Below, piece by piece: positions 49,301 through 56,925 of a DNA stretch of 64,000 nt. The translations under genes and the position numbers were made by a program. The stretch comes from Pyxicephalus adspersus. Taxonomy: Eukaryota; Chordata; Amphibia; Anura; Pyxicephalidae. The notes under the pieces were generated by a model, which was given only the letters and a program-made list of their open reading frames with translations, was not told where the DNA came from and made no database searches. The first letter of the stretch is position 1, and each line of letters begins with the position of its first letter. Location: NCBI RefSeq assembly GCF_032062135.1, contig NC_092866.1, positions 24,608,304 to 24,672,303 on the forward strand, given 5' to 3'.

Positions 49301-51810
49301 AGTGTTCCAAAGGTACACTAAACTATATCAAATTAAGATGTAAAACAGCCATTGAAAATCTTTTGGTGATTCCCAGTACTGGAGAAAAAAAGTTGAAGTC
49401 ATTAGAAGTGGACATTTTAAAGCAGGCAGAGGATATTCACAATGAGGTAACAAATGTTTTTGATCCTTGCAAAGAAATATAAAGTTTAGTGTTTTAAACA
49501 AAAAAAGTGAATATACACATCCATAAATGGTGACATAAGAGCGCCAGCTTCATCTCACTTTTATTGTTTATAGTAAGTTTTTCTTTGCCTGTGCCAATAT
49601 TTAGAGAACCCTCCATTTATATTAGATAGTTGTGTAATGTCCTGTATATTGCTTATTTACTTAATGTATAATGTAAAAGTGTATGTTCTGTTAACAATGC
49701 ACACATACACAAGGTTTCCAGTCACATGTTAAGTATAGCAGTAATTGGAGAAAGACTGTCAGTCCAAAGATAACATTTATGCATTGTTTTAAGAAAGGCT
49801 TGTAGAACAGTTTGATCTGTAAGGTTGCAACAGTATGTAATGTTTACGGTCTGATAACCATGGTTATCCCACCCCACATTGTAAATTTTATTCTTTTTAT
49901 CATTTTATCTGACAAATTCCCCACTGTATCACATTTGCGTATGGCTGGTGTCAGTTGTACATGCAAAGGTTTTGTTCAATTTTTTTTTTTTTTTTTTTAG
50001 TTAATTATAAGAAATAAAAGGATAATCTTAACTGCATATGTTAATCTCTTTTACTCATTGACTGTTTTTCACTGGATTTTTACATGGCAATCAGTTAGCC
50101 ATTCCCATTAAACACTATATGCAGCAACTGCGAGTACACTGTTAAGGCGAACAGCAGTCAGAGTTCCTATTAGCTAGTTGTTGTCTAGGGCAGAACTGGC
50201 CAGCCCTGTGTTTATATTACATAGTTAAGGTGCGTACACACTTCCAATTTTTATCGTTCCAATCGAACGACGAACGATCGATTGGGCAAAAAATCGTTCG
50301 TAAAAAAGTAACCAACGACGCCGACGAACGAGGAAAATTGTTGGAAACGAACGACCGGACCGGCGGATCGGATTGGGCGACGATCGTTGAACATCGTTCG
50401 TGTGTACGGTCGTTCGTTGATCGTCCACGTTCAGAGCATGCGTGATGAACGAACGTCCGTTCACTTTCCTGTCGTGCACATAGTTCCTCTATCGCTTAAA
50501 CGATCGTATCTATTGTGTGTAGAATATCTACGAACGATCGTGTCGTTACCTCTATGTGCAGGATCGGTGCTATACGATCGTTCATATATATCGTGCAGGA
50601 ACGTTCGTCGTTCGTTTTCCGACGATAATAATTGGAAGTGTGTACGTAGCTTTAGTCAGGTTGTAAAAAGACATACGTCCATCAAGGCCATCTTAACAAC
50701 AGTCTTGCAGCAATTCATTTAATTGATTACGATTCTTTAAATACCAGTAATTGGTAAATGCACAATATAATAACTGTCAATTATAATGCAATTATAGGGT
50801 ATACATCTGCAACACTAGTTCTGAGTGATTAAAGAGATAGATGGTTGAAGGAACTCTGCTCCACTGAATCTTAGCAGATAGCTGAACATGTAAATAAACA
50901 CAAATTGTCCCTATCATAATTGCATTTATGTCTAACAAAAATAACCTAAACAATATAAAAGCATAAATCAATATTGCAAACAAAAACTAAATAAGTCACA
51001 AAAAGGACCACCATTATGTGGAATGAATACCTAAACTGATTCTATTGTTACTTGAGAAAAGGAAATCAAGAAGAATATTATTGCCTTTTATAAATATATA
51101 ATTGGTCAGTATGTTTAATTTAGTGGTATTACAGCAGACACATTGGCCCTGATTTATTAAAGCTCCCCAAGATCATTGAAGATAGACTATCATGGCAGAA
51201 CCTAGGTGATCCAACAATGAATTTACTGTTAGTTGTCAAATGTTTTCAATCCATTCCAGGTTCGCTGGATCACCCCAGCTTCTCTTATTGATTTGCATGT
51301 TCACCGGTCTTGGAGAATCGACAATAAAAAACTGGCTAAAAATATTACAGAACAACATAGGTTGTTGATCCTGAAACTATTTGTCAACTGTCTTAGGGGA
51401 TTGAAAAGTATTTTTTTCCTGTTGGAACAAATTAGAGAGTGATTTAAAAGGGTTTTTTTGTCATCCTCTAGATCATTGGATTTGGTTTAGGGGCTTTTGA
51501 TAATGCAGATTTTAGTTTATTTTTTTGCTTTTGGTTGAACGTTATGGTCATGTGCCTTTTCTCAATATGGCTATGTAGCTATATGTGTATCTCTAAGTGT
51601 AAGACTCTCCACCAAGTTCTTTTCATGTACCACAAGATGTTTACCTATTTTTATATATTTGGCCTGCATTAAAAATATATGTCTATTTAGGTTGAGTTTG
51701 AATGGCTTCGTCAGTTCTGGTTTCAAGGAAATCGATATACTAAATGCAGCGATTTCTGGATAAATGCAATGGCTGACCTGGAAGACAACTGGAGGCAAAT
51801 GGAAACCATG
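14169..51810 (+). CDS. fto: FTO alpha-ketoglutarate-dependent RNA demethylase, exons 1-7 (overview)
   Basis: Seen: seven exons at 14169-14210, 34446-34523, 40942-41521, 42181-42312, 47572-47651, 49303-49446 and 51691-51810. They join in frame into 392 codons with no stop. The double-stranded beta-helix core carries the HxD motif in WHHDEN (His214 and Asp216 here, His231/Asp233 in human). The distal His is in THQHCV (His286, human His307). The 2-oxoglutarate residues are in PRFSSTHR (Arg295, Ser297, Arg301; human Arg316, Ser318, Arg322) and in the Tyr of DTYFML. Known: FTO is a mostly nuclear Fe(II)/2OG dioxygenase that removes N6-methyl groups from m6A and cap m6Am in RNA. The C-terminal helical-domain exons (human 8 and 9) were not found before 64000. 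The gene is intact and probably functional. It is about 17 residues shorter than human before the HxD motif. Confidence 0.96.
14502..15174. mobile_element. hAT-type nonautonomous element, 673 bp, with target duplication
   Basis: It starts CAGGGGTGTCAAACTC and ends TTTTGACACCCCTG, giving inverted termini. It is flanked on both sides by the identical 8 bp CATTAGGA (14494-14501 and 15175-15182), the target duplication length of hAT transposons. There is no ORF. The interior has inverted arms around 14943-14974 and 15045-15079 (GCGCCGCTACTA...TAGTAGCGGCGC). Confidence 0.9.
15045..15063 (-). promoter_or_regulatory. ZNF143-like motif inside the hAT element
   Basis: The minus strand reads ACTACAATTCCCGGCATCA, very close to the ACTACAAYTCCCAGMATGC consensus. 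A weaker mirrored copy (ACTAAAATTCCCAACATTA) is at 14956-14974 on the plus strand in the other arm. Protein binding is inference only. Confidence 0.4.
15563..16042. mobile_element. T2/Kolobok-like MITE, 480 bp with TTAA
   Basis: The left end is TTAAAGGGGAAGTAAAC and the right end is GAGTTTAGATCCGCTTTAA, inverted with TTAA target sites on both sides. This matches the TTAAAGGRR terminus described for amphibian T2-family elements. The long ORFs seen here are by-products of the repeat. Confidence 0.85.
16876..16949. repeat. hairpin with 24-bp arms
   Basis: AGAGATGTTTGAATAATATG (16876-16895) plus the next 4 bases pairs with the segment 16926-16949 with one mismatch, around a 26-base spacer. Next to it is GGTTTCACCAGAAGGCTTCC, which resembles the centre of the foldback at 11948-12571. 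Confidence 0.7.
18003..18280. mobile_element. hAT-like nonautonomous element, about 278 bp
   Basis: It starts CAGCCGGGGCCAACC and ends AAAGGTTGGCGACCATTG, roughly inverted. The flanking octamers TCTTAAAG and CCTTAAAA agree at 6 of 8 positions, which would be a decayed target duplication. Confidence 0.6.
19629..20600 (+). repeat. interspersed repeat family B, copy 1
   Basis: It shares long runs with 62859-63715 in the same orientation: ACCCCCTATACTTTGTTCCA, TTAGTATGTCCAATTTTTCC and AGGCTTAGTTCACATTA, then CATGTGTGAGATTGAG and ATATCCCAGGAGGCT. The last third resembles the T2-like MITE interior. No coding capacity is recognised. Class unknown. Confidence 0.75.
21947..22727 (+). mobile_element. 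LTR-like block, possible solo LTR
   Basis: This 781-bp block is GC- and CT-rich unlike its surroundings. It begins TGTCATG and ends CATGACA, the TG...CA inverted ends of LTRs. No 5-bp target duplication is evident and no internal retroelement genes are next to it, so a solo LTR is only one reading; another repeat type with inverted ends is possible. Confidence 0.4.
23723..23778. repeat. (TG)n(TA)n microsatellite
   Basis: A short TG run leads into about 20 TA units. Confidence 0.9.
25590..26465 (+). pseudogene. Tc1/mariner-type transposase relic
   Basis: Plus-strand fragments in several frames follow a Tc1-like transposase: [20 protein letters not shown] (26030-26090), then a piece around the second catalytic Asp ([12 protein letters not shown], about 26233), then the C-terminal region near 26300-26450, whose nucleotide sequence still shows GGAGATCCCCCAGTGCATCA and GGAGTGCATACAGGCCTATG. 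Stops, frameshifts and a large deletion (the SPDLNP region is not recognisable) leave it inactive. No terminal inverted repeats were identified. Confidence 0.65.
26536..26680. repeat. T2-like terminal fragment
   Basis: It contains TTAAAGTGGAACCTAAACTG, like the T2-type MITE ends elsewhere in the window. The other end was not found. Confidence 0.4.
27949..28320. mobile_element. T2/Kolobok-like MITE, 372 bp, well preserved
   Basis: The ends are TTAAAGAGGAACTAAACT and GAGTTTAGTACACTTTAA, inverted, with TTAA at both outer edges. Inside is a perfect palindrome, GCTCCTTCTGCGCATG...CATGCGCAGAAGGAGC (about 28074-28122), then GGTATCCCGGGAGGCTCTGC and GTGCTGCACCG. Confidence 0.85.
29215..29429. mobile_element. 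MITE family C, 215-bp full copy
   Basis: It is nearly a pure foldback: TGGCCCTGATTTATCAAAG at the left and its near-complement CTTTAGTAAATCAGGGTCA at the right, with arms of about 80 bp (AGCTGGGTGATCCAGCAAAC). Related pieces are at 40824-40905, 51144-51320 and 62524-62620. There is no coding capacity. Confidence 0.85.
30564..30981. mobile_element. PIF/Harbinger-type MITE, 418 bp with TAA duplication
   Basis: The left end is AACTAGGTACACACATGCAA, and the right end, complemented, is AGCTGCGTAAACACGTGCAT. TAA flanks both sides (30561-30563 and 30982-30984), the TWA target of Harbinger elements. The interior is rich in AACGATCG-like words and GTTAGAAAACGAATGAC, shared with the element ends at 37001 and 40718. 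Confidence 0.85.
33006..33023. repeat. short (AT)n tract
   Basis: About 9 AT units. Confidence 0.85.
34446..34523 (+). CDS. fto: fto exon 2
   Basis: This 78-nt, phase-0 exon encodes [20 protein letters not shown] then ENFNEL. It matches the vertebrate [20 protein letters not shown] segment at the start of the catalytic domain. The acceptor is TTTTTCCTTAG and the donor is CTG/GTATGT. Confidence 0.94.
37001..37573. mobile_element. Harbinger-type MITE, chimeric, 573 bp
   Basis: TTA flanks both sides (36998-37000 and 37574-37576). The stretch 37178-37573 is nearly the same as 50257-50651 (ATCGATTGGGCAAAAAATCG, CGAACGACCGGACCGGCGGA, AATTGGAAGTGTGTACGTAG). The first ~170 bp instead follow the other family type (GTGCAATAATTG). 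It therefore looks like two family members joined. Confidence 0.75.
37650..37880 (+). mobile_element. LINE reverse-transcriptase fragment
   Basis: The frame reads [20 protein letters not shown] and then [14 protein letters not shown]. This resembles the HAFISSRLDYCNSLL...LQNAAARL region of L2/CR1/Rex-type LINE reverse transcriptases. It is a short 5'- and 3'-truncated piece inside the Harbinger element. Confidence 0.7.
38471..38812 (+). pseudogene. Harbinger-associated MADF-domain gene relic
   Basis: It starts [20 protein letters not shown], then shifts frame to [20 protein letters not shown] and again to [20 protein letters not shown]. These are, in order, the start, middle and end of a MADF-type DNA-binding domain of the kind carried as the second gene of PIF/Harbinger elements. 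At least two frameshifts break it. It ends at a possible donor (CCAG/GTAAGT at 38810). Confidence 0.7.
38940..40380 (-). pseudogene. PIF/Harbinger transposase pseudogene (DDE nuclease)
   Basis: The first frame (40356-39925, 143 residues) includes [20 protein letters not shown] and [17 protein letters not shown], the N-terminal helix-rich part of Harbinger transposases. Continuing in shifted frames are [18 protein letters not shown], where the first catalytic Asp is Asn, then [12 protein letters not shown] with the second Asp, and FVFVAD followed by a stop where the third acidic residue lies. A C-terminal piece is readable to about 38940. Frameshifts and stops make it inactive. Confidence 0.8.
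40824..40905. repeat. MITE family C fragment
   Basis: It shows TTATCAAAG, CCTGGGTGGTCCAACAAACC and CTGGAATT, like the left half of 29215-29429. It lies just upstream of the fto exon 3 acceptor. Confidence 0.65.
40942..41521 (+). CDS. fto: fto exon 3, catalytic core with HxD motif
   Basis: This is the largest exon at 580 nt. It encodes frog residues 41-233, from [14 protein letters not shown] through [37 protein letters not shown] and [20 protein letters not shown] to YNYSYQ. The WHHDEN run supplies two of the three iron ligands; the Tyr-Leu-Lys-Glu-Glu stretch before it belongs to the FTO-specific loop proposed to exclude double-stranded nucleic acid. The acceptor is TTTCTTTCAG and the donor is CCAAG/GTCAGT. 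A variable loop in the middle ([20 protein letters not shown] onward) is diverged and shorter than in mammals. Confidence 0.97.
41522..42180 (+). other. fto intron 3
   Basis: 659 bp, AT-rich, with no recognised element. Confidence 0.8.
42181..42312 (+). CDS. fto: fto exon 4
   Basis: This 132-nt exon encodes [20 protein letters not shown] then [20 protein letters not shown] and YFML. The Tyr of the last motif corresponds to human Tyr295 at the 2-oxoglutarate site. The mammalian acidic run after the exon 3 junction (Glu/Asp-rich) is replaced by a shorter, mixed segment. The acceptor is T-rich tract-TTTTAG and the donor is CTAG/GTAAAT. Confidence 0.95.
43353..43440 (-). repeat. (ATT)n(AAT)n tract with SINE tail
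   Basis: ATT units flip to AAT units at about 43371. This is followed by TCTGTATTTATAAAGTGCCA, which is the complement of the SINE tail end (GCGCTATATAAATACTCTG). Confidence 0.7.
46822..46835 (+). promoter_or_regulatory. RFX X-box consensus match
   Basis: GTTACCAGGGAAAC fits the full RYYRYY-N2-RRNRAC X-box pattern. RFX factors drive ciliary genes, and the neighbouring gene rpgrip1l is ciliary. A link is inference; such motifs also occur by chance. Confidence 0.4.
47572..47651 (+). CDS. fto: fto exon 5, distal His and 2-oxoglutarate arginines
   Basis: This 80-nt exon encodes [20 protein letters not shown] then STHRVAE. It holds the third iron ligand (second His of THQH) and the PRFSSTHR 2-oxoglutarate motif, all conserved. 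The acceptor is TTCAACAG/GTGAC and the donor is GAG/GTATGA. The next exon opens in phase 0. Confidence 0.96.
48100..49075 (+). pseudogene. Tc1-like transposase relic
   Basis: The N-terminal side reads [15 protein letters not shown] (about 48110), and after a gap the C-terminal side reads [20 protein letters not shown] then [20 protein letters not shown] (about 48885-49010). This follows the QQDNxPxHKA...SPDLNP pattern of Tc1 transposases. The catalytic Asp of QQDN reads Glu, and SPDLNP reads SPVLNP. Stops and frameshifts are present. A MITE (48247-48480) splits it. Confidence 0.7.
48247..48480. mobile_element. T2-like MITE nested in the Tc1 relic
   Basis: It begins TTAAAGTGGAACTAAATCC at a TTAA site, as other T2-like copies do (TTAAAGAGGAACTAAACT at 27949). 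The interior has GCGCCAGC near the left. The right end is assigned only approximately at the TTTAA at 48476-48480. Confidence 0.55.
49303..49446 (+). CDS. fto: fto exon 6
   Basis: This 144-nt, phase-0 exon encodes [20 protein letters not shown], then [20 protein letters not shown] and QAEDIHNE. It aligns with human [20 protein letters not shown] and with the EEIHNE end. The middle is diverged, as this region is across vertebrates. The acceptor is TTTATTTCACAG and the donor is GAG/GTAACA. Confidence 0.95.
50214..50700. repeat. host repeat split by the MITE
   Basis: The bases before the MITE (TTACATAG) and after it (GTCAGGTTGTAAAAAGACAT then ACGTCCATCAAGG) join into the same repeat start as at 3198 (TTACATAGTTAGG...GACATACATCCATCAAG). 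Confidence 0.75.
50228..50651. mobile_element. PIF/Harbinger-type MITE, 424 bp with TTA duplication
   Basis: The left end is AGGTGCGTACACACTTCCAA and the right end, complemented, is AGCTACGTACACACTTCCAA. TTA flanks both sides (50225-50227 and 50652-50654). It is almost free of decay, with many AACGATCG-type words. ORFs up to 111 codons here are repeat artefacts. Confidence 0.9.
51144..51320. mobile_element. MITE family C, diverged copy
   Basis: TGGCCCTGATTTATTAAAGC at the left, TCCATTCCAGGTTCGCTGGA in the middle and CTTGGAGAA at the right follow 29215-29429. The right end is degraded. Confidence 0.75.
51691..51810 (+). CDS. fto: fto exon 7, start of C-terminal helical domain
   Basis: This 120-nt, phase-0 exon encodes [20 protein letters not shown] then [20 protein letters not shown]. 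The [16 protein letters not shown] stretch is identical to human FTO. The donor is ATG/GTGAGA, followed by an intron that runs to the window edge. The rest of the helical domain is not seen. Confidence 0.97.
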
Positions 51811-52244
51811 GTGAGATACTGACAAATATGTTTGCTCTCATAGATGATGAGATGTGTGATACAAAAGAATGAACAGTCAGATAACATGAGCTGAACAGTG
51901 TGGTTAACATAATTGTTTTACTAATACCAATGCATTCATCAGGCATTCAGATTTATTGCATGTATGATTAAACCATACAGTAAAAGAAAGTATGTGATCG
52001 AACTAGCATCTGCATATCCTAATTCATATTTATTATCTTTTTGTGGACTGTTAATCTGCTAAATCCTACCTAGAGATTGTACTTTTTGTATCAAGGTACA
52101 ATACAGCAGAGATGATTTTCCCCGCTCATGATGTTCCTAACTTTCTCTTAGAAGAGCTCACAAAATAATTTAAAAATGTGTAAGAGATTATAGTCCTCTG
52201 TCATTGACAAAACATATGGCCAATATGGATTGAAGCCAATCAAG

Positions 52245-52400
52245 CTACCAGGATGATGTGTTGGAATATGAGGGGGGAAACCACAGAGCATGGGGGAAGC
52301 CCATGCAAACATGGGGAGAACACACTAACTATGGTGTCCTGGCATAAAATTGTGTCTGGGAACCTTGTGCTGCAATGGATAGTGCTAGCCCCTGTTCCTC
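52245..52400 (-). mobile_element. SINE fragment, inverted
   Basis: Complemented, it reads TGTTCTCCCCATGTTTGCAT and GGTTTCC, matching the body of the SINE at 4535-4850, with a degraded tRNA-like head toward 52400. Confidence 0.65.
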
Positions 52401-52795
52401 CCAAGTACATAAGCTTTCTCCCCTGTCCTATCAAGTTGGAATGACCACAGCTATGTGCTCCTGCATATTGCAGAAAATGGCATGTAAAGAAGTATGTATG
52501 GAAAATGTGTGGATGTTCAGGACAATTATTCATAAAATATTCTTTTCAGCTAATTTTGAACACAATTTTGGCTTTAGTGTTTTTTATGGTATCTATACAC
52601 AAGAACAATGACAGTTATATTATTACACAACTTTGTGAAATATACTGACATGTTTCATGTACTAGGTAAAGTAATCTTTGCATTGGACAAGTTTAGCCAT
52701 TGTGGTTGTAATACATGTAGAATGTGGTTTGGCATTGTCTAGCTGAAAAAAAGTCCTTATCTGAAAAATATGTTGTCTGAATGGCAGGATATACA

Positions 52796-52798
<3 letters not shown>

Positions 52799-52830
<32 letters not shown>
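52799..52830. repeat. (AT)n microsatellite
   Basis: About 16 AT units. Confidence 0.9.
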
Positions 52831-52835
<5 letters not shown>

Positions 52836-55165
52836 TCCCCATACTTGCTGGCTTTTGAACTGTGCACTGATAACAAGCTGGATGTCCCTCTCCTACGGCC
52901 TGGAGGATGCACCTTCTATGATTTCCAAAAACAGTTCAAAATTTGAATTTGTCTGTTCACAGGATCACTGTTTTCCACTTTGTTTTAGTCAATCCTTATT
53001 GAGCTCAGGCTGGGAGTAGGCAACAGTGTTTCGGAATCATGTTTATATATGATGTCTTTGCATTCAAGAGTTTAATCTTCAAACATTCATGGATGCAGGG
53101 ATCAGCTGCATTCACAAACATTGGTTTCCAGAAGTGTTTTTGAGCTCATGCAGTGGTTTCCACTATAAAATTATGCAGTGCTGCAAGAGGCCCAATTGAT
53201 CACATCCAATGTTATTATTGTATTACCATATTAACTTTTTATATGTCTTCCTTTCAAATAGCATTCAGTTTTTATTATGTTTCTCTTCTTTGAAAATGGG
53301 GTTGGCCTTTGTTCAAAAGGTTCGAATACTCAGGTCTTAATTTTGTAGCCTTCTACTAAGTCTAAATGTTGTTAAGTGCTGTTTATCAAACTAGCACATT
53401 CCAATATTTAGGGCTTCTCAGGAGGGCAGGGGAGAGCTATTGGATGACAAGTAAAGTGCACATGTTCATTAAAAGATAATTTTGTCTCCTATCATCCTGA
53501 TGAAATTACATTTCTGGTCTTAATTTTCAGCATCTCTGTTATCGCCAGTTTTTGTTACTGGTATTTGGGTTTTGTAGTGTGATATACTAAATACATTTTC
53601 TGTACAATTTAAGTCATAATATTTTTGCATTATGATACGTCTTCTTTTCCCTTCCCCCTTATCACTTGTCAAAACACATTTCCAATACAATTCTGTCAGA
53701 AAATTAAATTTTTCCGCTACCTTGGTTTAAGTTTAAGTAATACAAATTTTCTCACTAGTTAGAGAGAAATGTGTGTTTTAGCTCATCGTTTTATGTGGTT
53801 TTATATATAATACTTATTACGTCCATCAGAATGATGGTAGTTGCAATAGCTGAGCAATAATTATATCAAGGACATAATCTGGAACATGCCACTTTATGCC
53901 CACATGATTTCATTAGGTACCTACTATTGTCTGATGTCTATGCCTTTGCTTTCCGTCAGCAAATTGTTTGAAGTGCTATTACGAAGTGCCTGAAATTAGA
54001 GAGTTATGTAGGTGAGCTTATTATTTCACAGATGAAATTTGTCACTGGGTTCAGAGCTCTGTGGCCAGACAGAGGCTGCCTCTAATTTATACTTTAACAC
54101 TGCTGTAATATTTTGACTTTTCACACATCTCTTCCCGTTAATTAAAGTTTGTCTGCTAGATGGATAAGACGATTAATGAAGCTTAGCTTTCTTATTAGTT
54201 TGCAGTGTTTAAAGATCGGCTGAACCTTTTTTTATTAAATAGTATTTTATTTTACCATGTTACTTGCAACCATGTTTTTTTCTTTTAAGACCTCAGCTAC
54301 TTTGCATCAATTAAAATAACCAAAAATGGTGCCTGACTGGAGTATGTAATTTTGTATATTATACTTTGCCTTTTAGCTAAGCTCAGCAAAACATATGAAA
54401 CCAAAATGTAATAAGGTTGCTCATCGCAACCAGATTTTAGCTGTATTTTTTCAGCCTTCATTAGAACACTAACTGCAGGAATTTGTTTCTTTATGTATAA
54501 TTCAAGCATATCAGGATGCCTTTCTGCTTGAAACATGTAAAGTAGGCATTCAGCATTTACATTTTCTTTGTGGTTGGATCCTCACAAGTATTATTCAGTT
54601 GTATCAATGGGAATTTGAAAGAATATTAATATTATAAGCACATCATTTAAAAGTGATAACTCGTACCTCTGTGAATATGTGGGTCAAATGCTGCATGTTG
54701 TATTATTCTAAATAGTATGAATTGTTTATTCGACATTTATGATATACTCACATATGTTCCAAAAATAAACTTCTACTTAATGTCCCGCCTCATCAGATCT
54801 TTGTGATACCTGTATATTTGTGTATATGATGGAATATGTGTGTAATCTTTAAGAAGGAAGAAGCAGGAATTGCATTCTGGTCATGTCATATATGACACAG
54901 TACTGGTCAAAGCAAAAACCTGCTGTCAACTGGTCTCTGACACAGACCTCTTGTAAAAATACTTCTTTAACACGATGAAAACAAGAATCACCTTATTTTA
55001 TGTTGTAAGCATTTTTATTTCTATGTGACTGCAAGAAGGAACATACTACATATAGCCATGCATGTCAAATCTGTTCTAGAAATAAAAGTTTAGGTAGGCA
55101 TTATTACAAAAAAAAGAAGGTAGACATTGTTTCGTGAACAATTTTTTTCACAATAAATTGCTTTA

Positions 55166-55653
55166 CAGGTAGGCCTCCAGTGAAGGACATCCAACATACG
55201 GATGACTCCTAGATACGAAGGCGGCTTCCCTGCTCGTTCGTGTGCAAGACTGAGGCTTGATAGGGGAAGTGGTTCGCATTACTTGCAGAAGAAATCTTTT
55301 TGCTAAACACAGCTGAGACTGAGCTCTTTTACAACATCTTGTAACTATTTAATAAACCAAGACAAACTCTGCAGTTGTTTCTTTTAGTATATCAAAGCAG
55401 TTTGCTCCAGAAAGTAATGAATGTCTAAGCTCCTTAAAGTTTTTTTTCGGCTTTGTTTGTGATTAACTCACAGTGAGGATTTTATACAGTAACTGACACC
55501 ACACTGCCTAATAATATGTTCAGACAAACATCTGTCCTAATTGCATTTATTAAAATAATGTACCTGTTCCGACTTACATATAAATTCAACTTAATAACAA
55601 ACCTACAGTCCCTATCTCTTATGTAACCCGGAATGTAACCCGGCAACTACGTG
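55166..55653 (-). mobile_element. MITE family A, near full-length inverted copy
   Basis: It starts CAGGTAGGCCTCCAGTGAAG and contains ACAAACTCTGCAGTTG, ACTCACAGTGAGGATTTTAT and AATAATGTACCTGTTCCGAC. It ends near GTAACCCGGCAACTACGTG. It is colinear with the complement of 518-939. Confidence 0.75.
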
Positions 55654-56888
55654 TATTTATTAACGCTATACAGTGACTTTCAGGTCTGCTACAATGATTC
55701 AAAATATAAAGCATTCAAAAGTATATATAAAATACAAAATATAAAGTAAATACAAAACACCTAAAAGTTCATTATACTTGCTGTAGTTGCCAGGGCTGTG
55801 ATATCTTATAGTGTCCCATTATTTTGTTTTTCATGAATATATGATGTAGGCCTCTGCAACTACTGCCATGAATTTTATGCACACTTTGTCACTTACACAA
55901 ACACACATATTTTAACTGTTATGGATGAAATTTTTGTTTCAGCCTCAGGCCAGTAGTTATTTTTAGCATACTGCCTTAGATTAGATGGTAAAATATTTCA
56001 TACTAATTATCTAAATGCATTTTGTCCTTATGTATTTTTCTTTAGCATAGATGGAAGTCTATCTTACTTGATATTTTTTTAATGGCTCTTTTCAGTTCTG
56101 TGCAAAATATTTTTTCTTGGCATGAAACCCAAAACATTGACCCTGAACCTAGGCATAGCTCTCATCTAAACCAAATAACCCTTGCTCTAATACTAGCACT
56201 AAAAGTAGGGTGCAAATGCTGCATTCTCAACTATAACAGCCACCTAATTGCCTCTGGGGATGATTTCCAATGATTAGGGCTGTAAGATGACAGTCTAATT
56301 ATTAAATGGAGTGGCTGCAACAGTGTATAGTAACACGTTCTATTTAAAAATCGTGACGAGAAATAGGATACAATTTCAAGCTTTTATACAATGTCTGACA
56401 GAAAAACTGGATACAAATATATTGCTATACCAGGGACAAAGCATTTTCAAATGCAGCTTTGTATGTCATGTTTGCTTCAGTTTTACTTCATTTTTTAAAA
56501 TTTATAATGGGTTAGAATAACACGGATTTCAAGAAGTCTCACTTGACTTTTAACAATTCTACTGTATAAAAACAGCATCTCTGCAAAGTGTTTACATAAT
56601 GAACCATCTTGTTATTTCCCGAAACTTCCTGCCTACAGATAGATAATAACCATTACTTATACAGCTCAGATGCCCATAAGTTCCTATTTGTGTCTTAATA
56701 TGAAAATATCTAAACTGAAGATAGAAAACTATGAGCTGTGTGCTGAAAGTTGTGTCCCAGTTTGGTCCATTTATTAGCTCATTGCTCAACCATTGTACCA
56801 GAGTCTAATGATATTCTCCTTCTTCAGGAGCAAATCATCTTCTGCATGCTTTGTAAACCATTGGGTCATAGATTTATACATCATAAAT

Positions 56889-56889
<1 letters not shown>

Positions 56890-56923
<34 letters not shown>
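56890..56923. repeat. (AT)n microsatellite
   Basis: About 17 AT units. Confidence 0.9.

Positions 56924-56925
<2 letters not shown>

Larger units (their letters stand above)
47652..49302 (+). other. fto intron 5
   Basis: About 1.65 kb, mostly occupied by a Tc1-like relic that is interrupted by a T2-type MITE. Confidence 0.8.
49447..51690 (+). other. fto intron 6
   Basis: About 2.2 kb. It holds a T-run (49980-50000), a Harbinger-type MITE nested in an older repeat (about 50214-50700) and a family C MITE (51144-51320). I see nothing recognisable in 49450-49970 or 50710-51140. Confidence 0.85.

Noticed and set aside
50387..50722. 111-codon ORF rich in Arg, Ser and Val
   Set aside because: It is made by the AACGATCG-rich Harbinger MITE; the same frame appears in other copies as repeat noise.
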